From: Monarcha castaneiventris obscurior
Lineage: Eukaryota; Chordata; Aves; Passeriformes; Monarchidae
Direction of reading: 5' to 3'
Assembly (NCBI GenBank): GCA_026261815.1
Contig: JAMPIT010000379.1
Span: 18,774,501-18,838,500, forward strand
DNA: 64,000 nt
Shown: in pieces, positions 12,501 through 21,729 of the stretch
Layout of the letters: every line of letters begins with the position of its first letter
Position numbering within the stretch: position 1 is the first letter of the stretch
The notes under the pieces: generated by a model
What the model was told of the DNA's origin: nothing
Database searches by the model: none
Seen by the model: only the letters and a program-made list of their open reading frames with translations
Translations under genes and position numbers: made by a program

Positions 12501-15500
12501 GTTGCACTAATTCTGTCATTTCAGAAATGATGGAACATCTATTGTGAAATAAGCCATTAACAATTATTTCAATGTATTTGAAAGTCTATTTAAGATTAAT
12601 TTTTTTTCAGAAACAGAACATAAGACCAAATAGCATGAAAAATGCAGATTTCCTGACATCTTGAATTCCTGTGTGTTACAAGTCCTTCTTCTAGTCATGA
12701 TTCAACACTGAGTGAAGTTGGAATGCGTGGCCAGAGTAGGCAAGAGTCCAGCAGGATGCACTTCCAGAGCACGAACTTTCCAATGACATTCAACATTATT
12801 TGGTAGCTGATTCCAGAGGTGGGAATTAATTCTGCCCCCAGGTCAGCTTAATCCCCTTGTGAGAAGAACCCTTCAATTATGATAAACTCTGTTAAATTAT
12901 TTATGGTATCTCTGTGATCTAATGAAGCTTTATTCTGCAAGACCTTTGTCTCAGGCTTACACAGGGAAAGAAACAGGGCAACGGATCATGAAACTCAAGA
13001 AAATGTAGACTCCAGAGCAGAAGCACTGAAGAGGCTAGTTCAAATTTATTCTTAAAAAAAATATGCTGATTTGTGAGGAGTAAACATAAGAATCTAGCCC
13101 ATAAAACCCAATTCTGTTTTACACTGAATATGGTCGCAGAGAGGCAACTGAGTCTGCCAAGGCAACATTTCAGTTCCTGAGGTAGACTGCAGGAAGTCCT
13201 ATAGTCCTGCAATTTTCATATAACCTTTATTGTCTAATTTTCAACTGGCTGCTGTAAGTTGTAAAAATGAATTTGTAAAAAAACCCAACCCAAATCCACA
13301 AGACTGGTGCTTTGGGATATCCAGTCTTAGTACCTGACCCAATAAAATATATATATATATACATCCAACTTCCATACCATTAAAGCCAGACATTTTCTTT
13401 TAACAAAAACCTGACCCTCAGTTGTAGTCAATACCATACAGAGGCATTTAGAGAGTAACAAAATCTCACAGGAAATTCTTTATATAAAGAGATTCAGAAA
13501 TGAAAATACCATGCAGGTCGCAGTCATTGGCACATAATGGTGCAGTTAAGCCATTCATTTTTAATTAGGTCTGTGATCAGAAAATAGCCAATTTTGCTTT
13601 CTGCTTCTTGGTGTGTTCAACAATTTTGTCAGCCAAAAACTGTTAGCTGCTGAATTTTTAACGATCCTTTATTGGATAATAAGGTTTTGTTTTCATTTCT
13701 CTCAAATGGCTGGAGCCTCCACTAACAATTATATTGGGGAAAAGGTTTCCACAGTAGGTGGGCCCCACAGTCTGTCTAAACCTTGGATTAGCATTATAGA
13801 AAAAAAATAAAAACCAGAGGGAAAAACAAAGAACACTTAAGAAGGGCAGATTTGGTCTTGGGTGCATACAGAATTGGGTTACTTCATTACATAAATTAGG
13901 CAAAGGAAATGAATACATTCAATATAGTGAAACTTATATGAATCTGCTAGTCTCTGGCTTGGCAAGATCCAGCCACCTAGTTGAAACAGTCTTTAATTAA
14001 TGGTCAAATAAAACTATACTTGTTGCTTCAGGAATAATATGAGGTTTTGACAGTAGAGCTGGGCAGGTGCCTGCCTGGCTCAAAAGCTCCTTCTGTCCTA
14101 CCATGATGTTTCAGTGACCTGTTTCAAGGACAAAGTTTCTTTGGTTTACAGCAGCACTTGTTCTCATTTAACTCAGAAAAACTTGCTGCTCTTATCACCT
14201 TAGGAACAACTTCTCTTCAGACCAGACCAAGTTTTACCTCTTCCTTTTCATTTCCAAGGCAAAAGGAAGGTTTCCAATTGGCTCATCAAGACACATTTCT
14301 CCGTTTCTTATGCTCTTTATTTCAGAAGACAGTTTTGAGGCTTGTGCGTAACTTCTGCTTTGCTCTCTGGTCTCACATATCAGCCAGCATCACTTTGGGA
14401 TCTTTGAGATAGCACATCAAGAAAAAGTGTCTGTTTTGGACATGGGCCTGAGTCCTGAAATTTGAGTATAAATGTGTCCCTAAATGGTTCCCAAATTGGA
14501 GACACAAAATCAGCACCTGCAGAAGGATAGAGGACAAAAAGAAGAGAATTTGAAGGAAAAAAATGAAGAAAGTTCAAATGCACTGAAAATAAGGACAGCG
14601 CAAACCATAGAACAAAGGAATTTTTTTTTTTTTTAAGAGAATATCCAACTTTTTTAAAATGGGTTTTCAGAAGAATTGTGCTGCAAAACCTCCAAGTCTG
14701 CACAGGCAGGAATGTAGACATAATATATGTAGGGTTCATTGCATCACCTTTCCTGAGAAGACTGCCTGGAACTTTGCATTAAAAACTCAAGTGTTGCTTT
14801 CAACTTTATCAGGCTTTAAGAATTTACCATATAGGTACAAAAATGAATGATAAAGTGAAAAATATCCAGCCATACCAGACCAAGTATTTTTTATGCATAA
14901 GGTAAAAGAATGGTTTGACTCATCAATATAAAAAATAATCTAGTGTCCTTTTTTTTATTTTAAAGACTTTTCAAAGAAGTAAAATTCAGTGTTTTGGTTC
15001 TCATATTTTACTTGACTCAATATTATAATCAGCAGAGTGTCTCTCTAAGGAATCAAATAACATAGAGCCCATCTGCTGAAGAGCTGTATTTAACCTTCTA
15101 TGCAGTCAGGAAATTGAAATCACTCAGGATCTCCTGCCCAGTTGCCTAAGGTTTTTTCACCTTTTGATTGCACTGGTCCAGATTCTTTCAAGTCTCAGAG
15201 TTGTTCAGTTTCTGCTTCACCTGATTTACCAGGGTAAACTTTTCTATCTGTGCTTTGCACTCACCACGCCACTTTAAAAGGCTACTAAGCCTGAGACCCA
15301 GATGCAATGAGCTCAGTGAAATCAATAGGAAATATCTGTGTGCACCAAAGGCCAGATTTTGATCCATTGTGTTCAAGCAGAATGATCCTCATTAACCTAA
15401 CAGATAAAGGCAGCACTGAGCAACACTTCTGTAATATCCATGAAATCACTGTTTCATGATACCAGTGAGAGCCCAGGGAGGAGGTTTCTTGGTTGCAATA

Positions 15501-15545
15501 ATTAATAATTTACAAAAAGCTTTAACTAAGCAAGACATTGCCCAC

Positions 15546-15715
15546 CTGGAAATTGGAATGAAAGGATATTAATGAAGCTGCAATGCAGATGGTCATGTTG
15601 AAGATGATGAAGAATTTATTAGGGAGACAGCCATCAGAGGCTGTGTAGTATATGAAGCATAAAACTGCTATAACTAATGACAGCAAGTAGTTTAGGCAAG
15701 TAATGGACAGCACAG
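15546..15715 (-). CDS. Internal exon of a SERINC (serine incorporator) family membrane protein
   Basis: SERINC proteins are multi-pass membrane proteins of the TMS family. Family members have been linked to lipid scrambling and serine-lipid biosynthesis, and SERINC3 and SERINC5 to restriction of retroviral infectivity. Translated on the minus strand, this 170-nt exon gives 56 full codons after a split codon. It holds a hydrophobic helix (CLNYLLSLVIAVLCFIYYT), then the family-typical loop DGCLPNKFFIIFN, then a second helix ending ...SFHSNFQ. The order YYT, DGC, NKFFI, FN, C, AS, Q fits SERINC1/SERINC3 best by memory. The acceptor is 'cccttttgtag' before 15715 and the donor is CAG|gtgggc after 15546, with phase 1 in and phase 0 out. 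The frame diverges from the family exactly at the donor, which argues against a processed pseudogene. No flanking SERINC exon was found in the window. The paralogue is uncertain, and a relic exon is possible. Confidence 0.8.
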
Positions 15716-15970
15716 CTACAAAAGGGAACATGGAGATATATTATTTAGTAATAAAGTTCTCATAAAAATGTGAAATATGAAGTAGAAAGATTAATATGAT
15801 TGCACAAGCGATCTTAAATATCCATCCTGAACTTCTGCCTATAAAAGAAGTTGACTGAATTTATGCCCAAGTTGCAACACGTAAGTCATGGCACTTATTT
15901 ACATAGTTTATGCAAACTATTACAGATCTATGCATTTAATTTATTGAAATAATGTTTGAAAGTGGTATAA
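15716..15970. other. Intron-like spacer
   Basis: The upstream flank of the SERINC exon on the minus strand provides its pyrimidine tract. Nothing else is recognised. Confidence 0.5.
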
Positions 15971-15976
15971 TTTATT
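15971..15976 (-). promoter_or_regulatory. Possible polyadenylation signal AATAAA
   Basis: A canonical AATAAA hexamer on the minus strand lies about 55 nt downstream of the stop codon of the exon-like segment that follows. In AT-rich DNA such hexamers are common, so its value depends on that segment being transcribed. Confidence 0.3.
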
Positions 15977-16030
15977 GCATTAACAATACAGCAGATGCTA
16001 TATTTCTGCCTGCCAAGTGATCCAAGAAGA

Positions 16031-16201
16031 CTAGGTCAGGTTATCAATCATCGTATCATACTGCAGAAGATCCAAGGACCTGCAGGTTGGCAGCTGCTCT
16101 CCTTTAATTATTACAGTCTTCCCTGAGATTGAGCAGAATCCTTTCTTTACTTCTCCACTGCTGGGTTTAATCTTTGCACTAAACCTGGGTGAAAGAGTTG
16201 G
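16031..16201 (-). other. Terminal-exon-like open segment, identity unknown
   Basis: On the minus strand a strong acceptor ('catgttgtcttctgcag') is followed from 16201 by 56 open codons and a TAG ending at 16031. The putative protein tail is moderately basic (for example RFSAKIKPSSGEVKKG) with no membrane segment. An AATAAA signal follows at 15976-15971. Acceptor, stop and poly(A) signal together resemble the last exon of a gene or long non-coding RNA. I do not recognise the peptide. It lies only about 300 bp upstream of the SERINC exon on the same strand, so it would be an alternative 3' end or a separate transcript. Chance cannot be excluded. Confidence 0.3.
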
Positions 16202-17327
16202 CTGCAGAAGACAACATGAATATAAACATTGCTTAAGACACCTTTTTTTGCCAGCATTTTGCATGCAATTGGAGCTAGAAAATATTTTTTGCATTAAACC
16301 ACCTCTTCTATGGCTCTCTTTTATTAGTAGAAAACTGAAGAATTTTAGATTATGCTAACATTGGCATGCAGAGGAGATGAGTAGGGGGAAATTACAGAGG
16401 ATTCTGGGCTATTTTTAAAAGCTGTTTAAGCCTGCTTTCCTCTCACCAATCTGAATTCATAATACATTAGGAAATGTGTCTTTAATGCATACATTGATCA
16501 AGCTGCCTAATTAGAGGAAGCCATTCTTTTTTCCAGTTCTTTTTAAAATGCATGAATGCTTATCCAAGACTGAACCCACTATATTTGAAGGAGAATTTTC
16601 TGTCCAAAATAAAACCTTTTCCTAGTGCATATATCCTGTAATAAAAAAAGCACTGCAAATTGCTACACTTCAGTTCACAATAAAGGTTTATCCTTCTTCC
16701 CAGATTAAAAAGAAAAAATTACCTAAAATATTTTTGATGTTATCAAAACAGAGGATTTTAATGCATTTGCCCAAATTTAGCCACAAGGTTTATCTTTAGT
16801 GGAATTACAGTAATGCGAGATTGGCACAATGCAAATCACTAAATTTTGAGATTTTTTTGAGAACACTGACCCCATCATTCATCTAGAAGGACAGCTATTT
16901 TCTCAGCCACTCTTTTCCATATTAAGTTTTTAATTATTTTTTGTGCCATATAATTTTCTTGTGTCAAGTACTTTTTGCCATTCAAATGCCATCAGTACTA
17001 GGAAACACCGCTTGCATGTCTGGTTTGCTGAAATGATATTTGAAAGAGGCAGATGTTGAACTGGTACATATTTTTGACTAACACAGTAACTGGCAAAAAA
17101 ATGTGATGTGATGAGATGCTTTCTGTCAGAGTTTTCTCAGTTGTCCATTTCAATGTACAGAGTTAAAATGGAGCTCTCTGCTAACACTGAGGTTAGACCC
17201 TGGCTTCAGAGCACTCACTCTCTGATGCTAAACCAGCACTTAAGTAGTGAATAAAATATATATGTACACACATACATATATCTAGATAAATAAAATCAGC
17301 TTACATGACAATGTTCTTTTCCTGCAG
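16202..17327. other. AT-rich non-coding DNA, nothing recognised
   Basis: No gene, RNA or repeat family is recognised. Short AT/CA-alternating sequence lies near 17256-17285, just before the next exon-like segment. Confidence 0.55.
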
Positions 17328-17408
17328 GCTCCAGCTCCGCAGGGTTGGGACAGGGAGCTAAGAATTGCAGCTTGTATTTGGAAATGTAGACTTTGTCTCC
17401 AAAAGCAG
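17328..17408 (+). other. Exon-like 81-nt open segment with strong splice sites
   Basis: On the plus strand 'gttcttttcctgcag' (AG at 17326-17327) is followed by 81 nt open in frame 1 (27 codons, starting APAPQGWDRELRI) and then a near-consensus donor AAGCAG|gtgaga. The length is a multiple of three. The segment is GC-richer than its flanks. It is on the strand opposite the SERINC exon, so it would belong to another transcript. I do not recognise the peptide. A cryptic exon is the main alternative. Confidence 0.3.
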
Positions 17409-18274
17409 GTGAGAGACTTGCATAACAGTGGTTATGGAATTAATACCTCCTCAATCAGAGTCTAACGACTGTGTGTTTGGTCTTTTAAAGAAATGGAAAA
17501 ACTACAGTGTCAGTAATTTGCATAACTCAGAGGCATACTGAATTAAAGAAAATGTTTATTTTGATATGTCAGCAGTAATATTTTATTAACAAATTCTGGG
17601 TCACTCACAATTGAGAGATTTATAAAATCTTCTAAAGTTTAGTAGTATGAACAAATCTATAGCATTTGTTGCTTTGGGACACTTGTTTACAAATCATATA
17701 GTGTCTTTGATAGGGAACATTCAATTTTCCTTTTAATCTATTTCTATTTTTCCCTTCTTTTTCTCTCATTTTTTTCTCTCTTTTGGAGGGGAAAAAAGCT
17801 TAGAAAAAATTAACCTACAGGGTGGATAGTTTTCTTTTTCCATAGTACACTGAATTGTTTTGCTACCACAATGTAGTTTGTTATATTTAGTAAAGAGTTT
17901 TTTTTGTTTTTTTTTAAATCATAAATGAACAAACTAGTTCATTTAACTGTTACTGGAATTTTGCTCTTTCCCCTTGTGAGTGGTTTTGCTGGCCTTATAC
18001 TGCTACTTTGGCTAGTTGAAATCTCATGAGTTATGAGTGTTATTTCCTTACAATTGCACATATTTTCCATATTTCACACAAACCAATTATTTATCACACA
18101 CATATACATGTGTTTCAAATTATTTTTAAATTAGTTCTTTCCTATTTTATACTGTTTTAAATTATTCTCAGTGTTTTGAATCTTAAAATAAATGATCTAT
18201 TCAGCCCTCACTAATGTTTTCCAAGATTTCATAAAATAGCTGCTGGTTTGTTTATGAAGAACACACTTTCTCAC
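17409..18274. other. AT-rich non-coding DNA, nothing recognised
   Basis: Long T-rich and A-rich runs (17750-17930) occur without gene or repeat-family identity. Confidence 0.55.
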
Positions 18275-18461
18275 CTATGCATTACATCCTCTTGCACCAA
18301 GGGGTTCTTGGCAGCTGGTTCTCCCTTTCTCGCCTAGGAATGGTGTAAAGCCCAACCAGTATGATAGAAACTGGGAATACTTGAGGTTCAAGATATTCCT
18401 TATTCCTCTTCTATTTCTTTTGTGCCAGATGGCATGGGCTGCATAATTCCACATGTCAATC
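18275..18461 (-). other. Exon-like segment (187 nt) bounded by splice-site matches
   Basis: On the minus strand the segment begins after 'caatgtttgcag' (AG at 18462-18463) and ends before 'gtgaga' (GT at 18273-18274). It is open in one frame until a TAG that coincides with its last bases, so if it is an exon it is either the end of a coding frame or non-coding. The peptide (for example IDMWNYAAHAIWHKRN) is not recognised. It lies about 300 bp from an LTR that could influence splicing. Confidence 0.2.
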
Positions 18462-18782
18462 CTGCAAACATTGAGCATAAGAGAAAGGCAATACCTGAGT
18501 GCCCATGTGACACCATAAGACAGTGTTTAATAGATAATGTATTGAATATATTTTAGTATCATTTAAATGCAATGTTTTATATAATATTTTTATGTCGCAT
18601 ATTTAGATGAGATATATAGATATAGTTTTAATATATAGCTATCTCTTCTTCCATTTTAGCAGTTAGATGAAAGGATGCAGTCAGAAATAGACATATAATG
18701 CCAATCAAATTCTGGCTTTGTGGCTGGTGCTGTTGTGAGGGCTTTGGCTTTTGTAACTGTGAGTGACCAAGACACAGACAGG

Positions 18783-18813
18783 GATTCAGATTCCCCAGCA
18801 GGGAATCTGAATC
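18783..18813. repeat. Perfect 13-bp hairpin, 5-nt loop, in the LTR
   Basis: gattcagattccc (18783-18795) and its exact complement at 18801-18813 are separated by cagca. The hairpin starts two bases past the AATAAA on the minus strand, where an R/U5 stem would modulate 3'-end formation. Confidence 0.85.
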
Positions 18814-18814
18814 A

Positions 18815-18820
18815 TTTATT
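18815..18820 (-). promoter_or_regulatory. LTR polyadenylation signal AATAAA
   Basis: A canonical hexamer on the minus strand, placed between the TATA box at 18844-18850 and the R/U5 hairpin. Its position supports the LTR call and its orientation. Confidence 0.5.
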
Positions 18821-18843
18821 CAGATGAATAAGAAACAAGCTGG

Positions 18844-18850
18844 TTTTATA
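18844..18850 (-). promoter_or_regulatory. LTR TATA box
   Basis: TATAAAA on the minus strand lies 24 nt upstream of the AATAAA. This is the expected promoter position for a short-R LTR. Confidence 0.45.
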
Positions 18851-19153
18851 CACTTTTTCAAGGCACGGTATTTCCTTACATGGTAATTCTCACTACATGA
18901 CCTATCCCATGTTGCCAGGACAGCAACACACTTTCCAAATGTCCTTCTATGGGGTGATCACATGCTATTCACCCATCAGCTCCCAGCAGGCTCCTCTCCA
19001 TAGGGGTCTGCCGTGTGACACCTCCTCCCCCAGGGTTCAGTGGAGACAAGCCTCTCTGTGCCACCATGTGCTCCTTTGTGCTGCCATGTTCTTCTGCAGG
19101 CACATCCCACAGCCCGCAGCTCGATTCCATCCCATCTCTTCCCACCTATAACA

Positions 19154-20252
19154 ATGGTGTATACTTGGATGCCTCTAGACTGTTAGGGAGGAATGAGATG
19201 CACCTGTCTAGAAGAGGCAAGAGAATCTTTGGCAGCACTGCTGACGTGGCAGGCTTTAAAGTGAAGGACTCAGAATGCAGGGTCCAGCAGGGCAATGCTC
19301 ATGCCATGGCATCCAACTTGGGAATAAGTCTGGCCGTCCTGAGCAGCAGCAAATGTTCCTTGGCTGTCTCCAGGGATGAGAACCAGAGGCCAACAGCCTC
19401 AAGGGTGTGTGTGGTTATGGCAGATCCCCTTCACCCCTCCTGTGAAACTTGCATGCACAATTACCTCTCTGAAATGCCTGCACACAAATGCATGCAGCAT
19501 GGGGAAGACATGGGAAGGATTAGAGATCTGTGTGCAGTCACAGGGCCACGATCTCCTTGCAATTGCAGAGACATGGTGGGATATTTCAGGTGACTTGGAT
19601 GCTTTCATCGACAGCTATGTCCCTTTTAGGAAAGGCAGGCCAGCAAAGTGAGGTGGTGGAACTGTTATTCATGTTAGGGAGCAACTGGAATGTATCTCTG
19701 CCTAGGAGGGGATCACAAATGAGTTGAGAGCTTTTGAGTAAGAGTAAAGAGGCAGGCTAATATGGGTGACATTGTTGTGGGAGCTTGCTACAGGTCAGGA
19801 AAATGGTCACCTGGTTAGGAAAAAGAAGTTGATTAGGCTGCCTTCAGACAGCTGAAAGTAGCCTCATGACCAAAGTGCCTGGCTCTCTGGAGGAAATCAA
19901 CCACTCTGATATCTCTTGGAAACACAATCTCAGTGCACACAGTCCAGGAGGCTCCTGCAGAGCATTGATGATAATATTTTAAAATCTGTGGTGGAGGAGC
20001 CAATGAGGAGAGGTGTGCTGCTGGACCTTGTAGTAACAAACAGTGAAGGACTAGCTAGGATTTTGAATGTTTGGGGGCAGTCTTGGCTGCAGAGACCATG
20101 AGATGGTGGAGTTTAGGATCCTGCATGAAGGAAGCAAGGCAGTGAGCAGGATTACAACCCTTGACTGTAGGAGAGCTGACTTTTAAGGACTTAGAGGAAT
20201 CCCTAGGGTTAGGGCTCTAGAAGAGAAGGGGGTTGAAGAGAGCTGGTTAATT
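19154..20252 (+). mobile_element. CR1 LINE fragment: ORF1 end and endonuclease region, 3' part missing
   Basis: CR1 is the dominant non-LTR retrotransposon of birds. This plus-strand copy retains the C-terminal end of ORF1 (19190-19240, HLSRRGKRIFG, which I take as the end of the CR1 esterase-like domain) and the apurinic-like endonuclease start of ORF2. Around 19535-19590 the peptide DLLAIAETWWD contains the catalytic-type Glu of the endonuclease; around 19950-20095 the peptide RRLLQSIDDN...RRGVLLDL matches the end of that domain. A stop after RPAK (19649-19651) and many later stops make it a dead copy. The reverse transcriptase and 3' UTR are absent, because CR1 similarity stops near 20252 after 'agctggttaa'. 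Confidence 0.85.
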
Positions 20253-21131
20253 TTGTGTCTGCCTTCTTACAGGGAGTTGACTTGGGAAGTAAGAGAGGAT
20301 CTGCTCTCTGGGATGGCTGAGTAAGCTAATTTGCAGTGACCTCTTTTCTCTCAATATTTTCCCAGTACTGTTCTGGGATATAGAGAGAATCTTCAGAAAA
20401 CAATTTTTTTGCTTCTGAATTTGTTTCCTTTTCTCTATAGTGTTTGGGCAATTACCCAGATTTCCATGTCTCACCAAAAATGATTGCCTGTGGCAAAGTA
20501 AATTAATTTCCTAATTGCCTAAGAGTTTGCCTGAACAATTTGCAAATTTTCCATTTTTCCAAGTGTTCTTTTGTCTAGTCTTTGTCAATGTATATTTGAA
20601 AATGTCATCATTCGCTAGTTATATAGGCTTCATTTTGTATGCCTCTTGCTTAACCAAGATCTTTCAAAGAATGACTGAATGTCAATAATTTTTAGCCATT
20701 TCTAAAGTCATCTTCTCCCTAATTTTCTCAACTACATATTTTTTCCATGACTGTTTTTTTCCTCACAAAAGAAAGATTAAATCCTTTTCATTTACTTAAC
20801 TACTTTGGAATATGAGAACAGACATAGATTAATTTGTATTGCCTCTATTTTCCTTCCCCAAAATTCATTTTTTGTTATGTAGTCCTCATACATTTTGCTT
20901 AATTCCTTTTTTCCAATTTTGCATTCTGGAAATAAAAATGTTTCATACTATTGACAGATCCTTTCAAAAATTATAAGTATGAACATTTCTTCTTCCTTGC
21001 ATTCTAAATCTAATTATAAATCTAAATATAAAATTGAATATAAATTACTATGATATTCCATTAAACTATACTTTAAATGAGCAGCTCTGAAAAATGTCAG
21101 GGCATCCTAATGAATGAGTCACAGCATATAG
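20253..21131. other. AT-rich non-coding DNA between CR1 copies
   Basis: No CR1 similarity continues here, although the 3' two-thirds of the preceding element would be expected. T-rich and A-rich sequence only. Confidence 0.6.
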
Positions 21132-21237
21132 TTATAGAATCATAGAATGTTACAGGGTTGGAATGGACTTTAATCATCATCTAGTCCCAACCACTCCTGC
21201 TGTGGATGGGGCACCTTCCACTGGACCAGATTGCTCA

Positions 21238-21242
21238 AGGCC
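21238..21242. repeat. Left 5-bp target-site duplication (AGGCC)
   Basis: AGGCC directly precedes the LTR's TG. The same five bases follow its CA at 21725-21729. Confidence 0.8.
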
Positions 21243-21724
21243 TGTCCTAGGTTACAATATAGATGTATTCTATTACCAGCTGTGGGCCATTAGCTGTTAT
21301 CTCCTGCTATGACCCACCCCTGATAACAGACAAGGGGCCAGCAAGAAACCACTGCCTGACTCATGGACTTATCTCATCCTATTGTGAGCTGCTCCGCCCG
21401 GGAGGGAGGAGCCAAGCATTCCCACCTGGATATGACCTGGCCTTGGAGCTGCCTAAGTGAGCTTTGTTTACTGGGTTCCCAGAGGACAAGAGCTACCACT
21501 GGATCTTCAGCTGGAGACCAGACCTTCCACAGGATCATTGCTTCAACTGAGCTACTTCATCTGGACTGCTACCACCACCCTAACAGGGTGTCAGGTTGTA
21601 TCTGACTTTGTCAGTGTTTTTGCCTTGTATTATTTCACTTATTTTTAATTCTTTTCCTATTAAATTTTAATCCTTTTGTTTTCAAATCCTAACATTTCTT
21701 CCTAATTGTTTTCTAACCAATACA
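21243..21724 (+). mobile_element. Solo LTR inside the CR1, probably ERVL-class
   Basis: The element begins TGTCCTAGG and ends CCAATACA, the TG...CA termini of LTRs, and is flanked by AGGCC duplications. The 5-bp duplication is typical of class III (ERVL) elements; class I usually makes 4 bp and class II usually 6 bp. An ATTAAA poly(A) signal at 21659-21664 near the right end and a GC-rich U3 set the orientation as plus. At 482 bp with no internal retroviral sequence, it is a solo LTR left by LTR-LTR recombination. It carries an 'accacccctgataa'-type passage and a CpG-containing 'ccgcccggg' near 21392, both unlike the flanking CR1. Confidence 0.85.
21659..21664 (+). promoter_or_regulatory. LTR polyadenylation signal ATTAAA
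   Basis: An ATTAAA hexamer 60 nt before the LTR's right end, followed by T-rich sequence. This is the arrangement expected for R/U5. Confidence 0.5.
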
Positions 21725-21729
21725 AGGCC
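21725..21729. repeat. Right 5-bp target-site duplication (AGGCC)
   Basis: Copy of 21238-21242. CR1 sequence continues in register after it. Confidence 0.8.

Larger units (their letters stand above)
5074..15545. other. AT-rich non-coding DNA with small hairpins and homopolymers
   Basis: No gene or clear mobile element is recognised in this 10 kb. Visible items are an A-rich tract at 7936-7962, perfect hairpins at 8215-8240 and 9561-9587, T or A homopolymers (for example T14 at 14621-14634) and an (AT)7 tract at 13348-13361. Frames of up to about 130 codons occur, notably 7856-8257 (+) and 10594-10947 (-). They run through homopolymers or lack any recognised motif, so I do not call them genes. 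If the SERINC exon belongs to a live gene, its downstream exons should lie in this stretch or beyond, but I could not find them. Confidence 0.55.
18758..19153 (-). mobile_element. Probable solo LTR of an endogenous retrovirus
   Basis: Read on the minus strand, the segment can start with TG (TGTTATAGGTGGG at 19153), has a TATA box (TATAAAAC) at 18850, an AATAAA signal at 18820-18815 and a GT-rich tail ending ...CACTCACA near 18758. That is the U3-R-U5 order of an LTR. A perfect 13-bp hairpin follows the poly(A) signal. No primer-binding site, internal region or second LTR is visible, so it is solo or truncated. I could not find a clean target duplication, and both ends are approximate. The plus-strand CR1 begins directly at its upstream edge. 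Retroviral class is undetermined. Confidence 0.55.

Noticed and set aside
15183..15365. Phrases such as 'ggccagattttgatcc' resembling old sauropsid repeats
   Set aside because: Too short and too diverged to define an element or its ends.
19015..19593. 192-codon plus-strand frame, the longest in the window
   Set aside because: It runs from LTR sequence into CR1 sequence, crosses both and matches CR1 only in part, so it is an artefact of adjoining repeats and not a host gene.
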